Below, piece after piece: positions 63,420 to 64,000 of a stretch of 64,000 nt of DNA. A program made the translations under genes and the position numbers. The notes under the pieces were generated by a model that was given only the letters and a program-made list of their open reading frames with translations, did no database searches and had not been told where the DNA came from. The DNA is from Leeuwenhoekiella sp. MAR_2009_132 (lineage in GTDB: Bacteria; Bacteroidota; Bacteroidia; Flavobacteriales; Flavobacteriaceae), in contig NZ_JHZY01000002.1 of the NCBI RefSeq assembly GCF_000687915.1, positions 1,841,001-1,905,000 of the forward strand, in the 5' to 3' direction. Within the stretch, counting starts at the first letter, position 1. Every line of letters begins with the position of its first letter.

Positions 63420-64000
63420 ATGATATTTATACTACCCGTTGCAGCAGTTTTGCTGGGATTTATACTTGCTTTACTCTTCAAACCTACCATTAATAACGCA
63501 GTTAAGTTGCTTTTAGCCTTTAGCGGAGCATTTTTACTTTCAATAACAATTTTTGAATTTCTTCCAGAATTATACGCCTCAGGTTCTAAAAATATAGGCT
63601 TATTTATAATGGCGGGATTACTACTTCAAATACTCCTTGAATTTTTATCTAGAGGTGCAGAACACGGTCATTTGCACTTAGAGGAAAATACAAAAACAAT
63701 TCCATGGCTACTTTTAGCAAGTTTATGTGTACATTCTGCCTTTGAAGGTTTTCCACTTTCTCAAAATCAAGATTTAGTTTACGGCATAGTAGTACATAAA
63801 ATACCTATAGCAATAATTATAAGTTCATTTTTACTGGCATCGAATATTAGCAGAATGCAAATTTTATTTTTTCTCTTATTATTTGCACTAATGACACCGT
63901 TGGGGAGTTACTTAGCAACCTTAGATTTTTGGTCAGAAAGTATTAGGAATGATATAAACGCGCTCGTAGTAGGCGTATTACTTCACGTCTCAACAACAAT
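63420..64000 (+). CDS. ZIP-family metal transporter, cut by right window edge
   Basis: The frame starts at ATG 63420-63422 and is open to the right edge, giving about 193 residues. There are about six hydrophobic helices. A short His-rich loop between helices 3 and 4 (EHGHLHLEE) and the metal-site motifs VHSAFEGFP and VHKIPIAI in helices 4 and 5 are characteristic of ZIP permeases. It should import Zn(II), or another divalent metal, into the cytoplasm. It is divergent from the RlmL-like gene over 75 bases. Confidence 0.85.
   Translation, partial: MIFILPVAAVLLGFILALLFKPTINNAVKLLLAFSGAFLLSITIFEFLPELYASGSKNIGLFIMAGLLLQILLEFLSRGAEHGHLHLEENTKTIPWLLLASLCVHSAFEGFPLSQNQDLVYGIVVHKIPIAIIISSFLLASNISRMQILFFLLLFALMTPLGSYLATLDFWSESIRNDINALVVGVLLHVSTT

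Noticed and set aside
1..64000. CRISPR array, integrase, transposase or phage genes
   Set aside because: None was seen on either strand. The two tRNA genes have no integrase or matching direct repeats beside them.

Overview
The window looks like a chromosomal segment of a marine member of the Flavobacteriaceae (Bacteroidota). The evidence is low GC, two SusC/SusD pairs, many lipoproteins with SPase II boxes, Bacteroidota-type promoter boxes (TTTG, about 19 bases, TAnnTTTG) and an alginate utilisation locus. No phage, insertion sequence, CRISPR array or rRNA was seen. Two tRNAs (Pro-TGG, Ser-GCT) lie at 57.5-57.7 kb. Genus cannot be decided from the sequence alone.

Layout. 1-4.0 kb: end of a surface-polysaccharide cluster on the minus strand (4-epimerase, nucleotide-sugar dehydrogenase, wecB, rfbB running off the left edge). 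4.1-7.7 kb: Dps, an MscS channel, a propeller-like lipoprotein and a pentapeptide-repeat membrane protein. 7.8-13.1 kb: a GNAT-nitrilase fusion and a 1236-residue phosphoesterase/outer-membrane-barrel lipoprotein. 13.1-16.7 kb: an HD protein with a Pycsar-effector-like membrane domain, convergent with a large GAF protein. 16.9-22.8 kb: a TlpA-like lipoprotein and an orphan SusC/SusD pair with a long leader. 23.3-25.8 kb: two PLP enzymes that match the first two steps of capnine (sulfonolipid) synthesis. 25.9-33.1 kb: housekeeping and metabolic genes, a LacI regulator, and a sensor protein that has a kinase dimerisation helix but no ATPase domain.

33.3-37.6 kb: a six-gene plus-strand cluster built around an MbnP-like and an MbnH-like protein, with two paralogous small Cys-motif proteins, a Met-rich lipoprotein and a Cys-motif outer-membrane protein. 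It is probably a copper-handling system.

38.1-57.0 kb: the alginate locus. Lyases PL6, PL17 and PL7, KdgF, SusC/SusD and a PKD lipoprotein take up and cut alginate. An MFS transporter, an SDR reductase, KdgK and the KDPG aldolase finish the conversion to pyruvate and glyceraldehyde-3-phosphate. An RraA-family protein and a fructose-1,6-bisphosphatase are read divergently. A FadR/GntR-type regulator probably controls it all. 12-bp palindromes of the form TTGGTTTACCAA occur in tandem at exactly 13-bp pitch in front of the regulator (2 copies), susC (3 copies) and the PL6 gene (2 copies). In all three cases a TAnnTTTG box overlaps the outermost palindrome at the same offset. Within the locus one further lyase-like gene has collapsed to its two ends.

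57.0-64.0 kb: a decayed carboxymuconolactone decarboxylase gene, the two tRNAs, a 7TM-HD phosphohydrolase, a thiolase, an NlpC/P60 peptidase, an RlmL-like methyltransferase and a ZIP transporter cut by the right edge.
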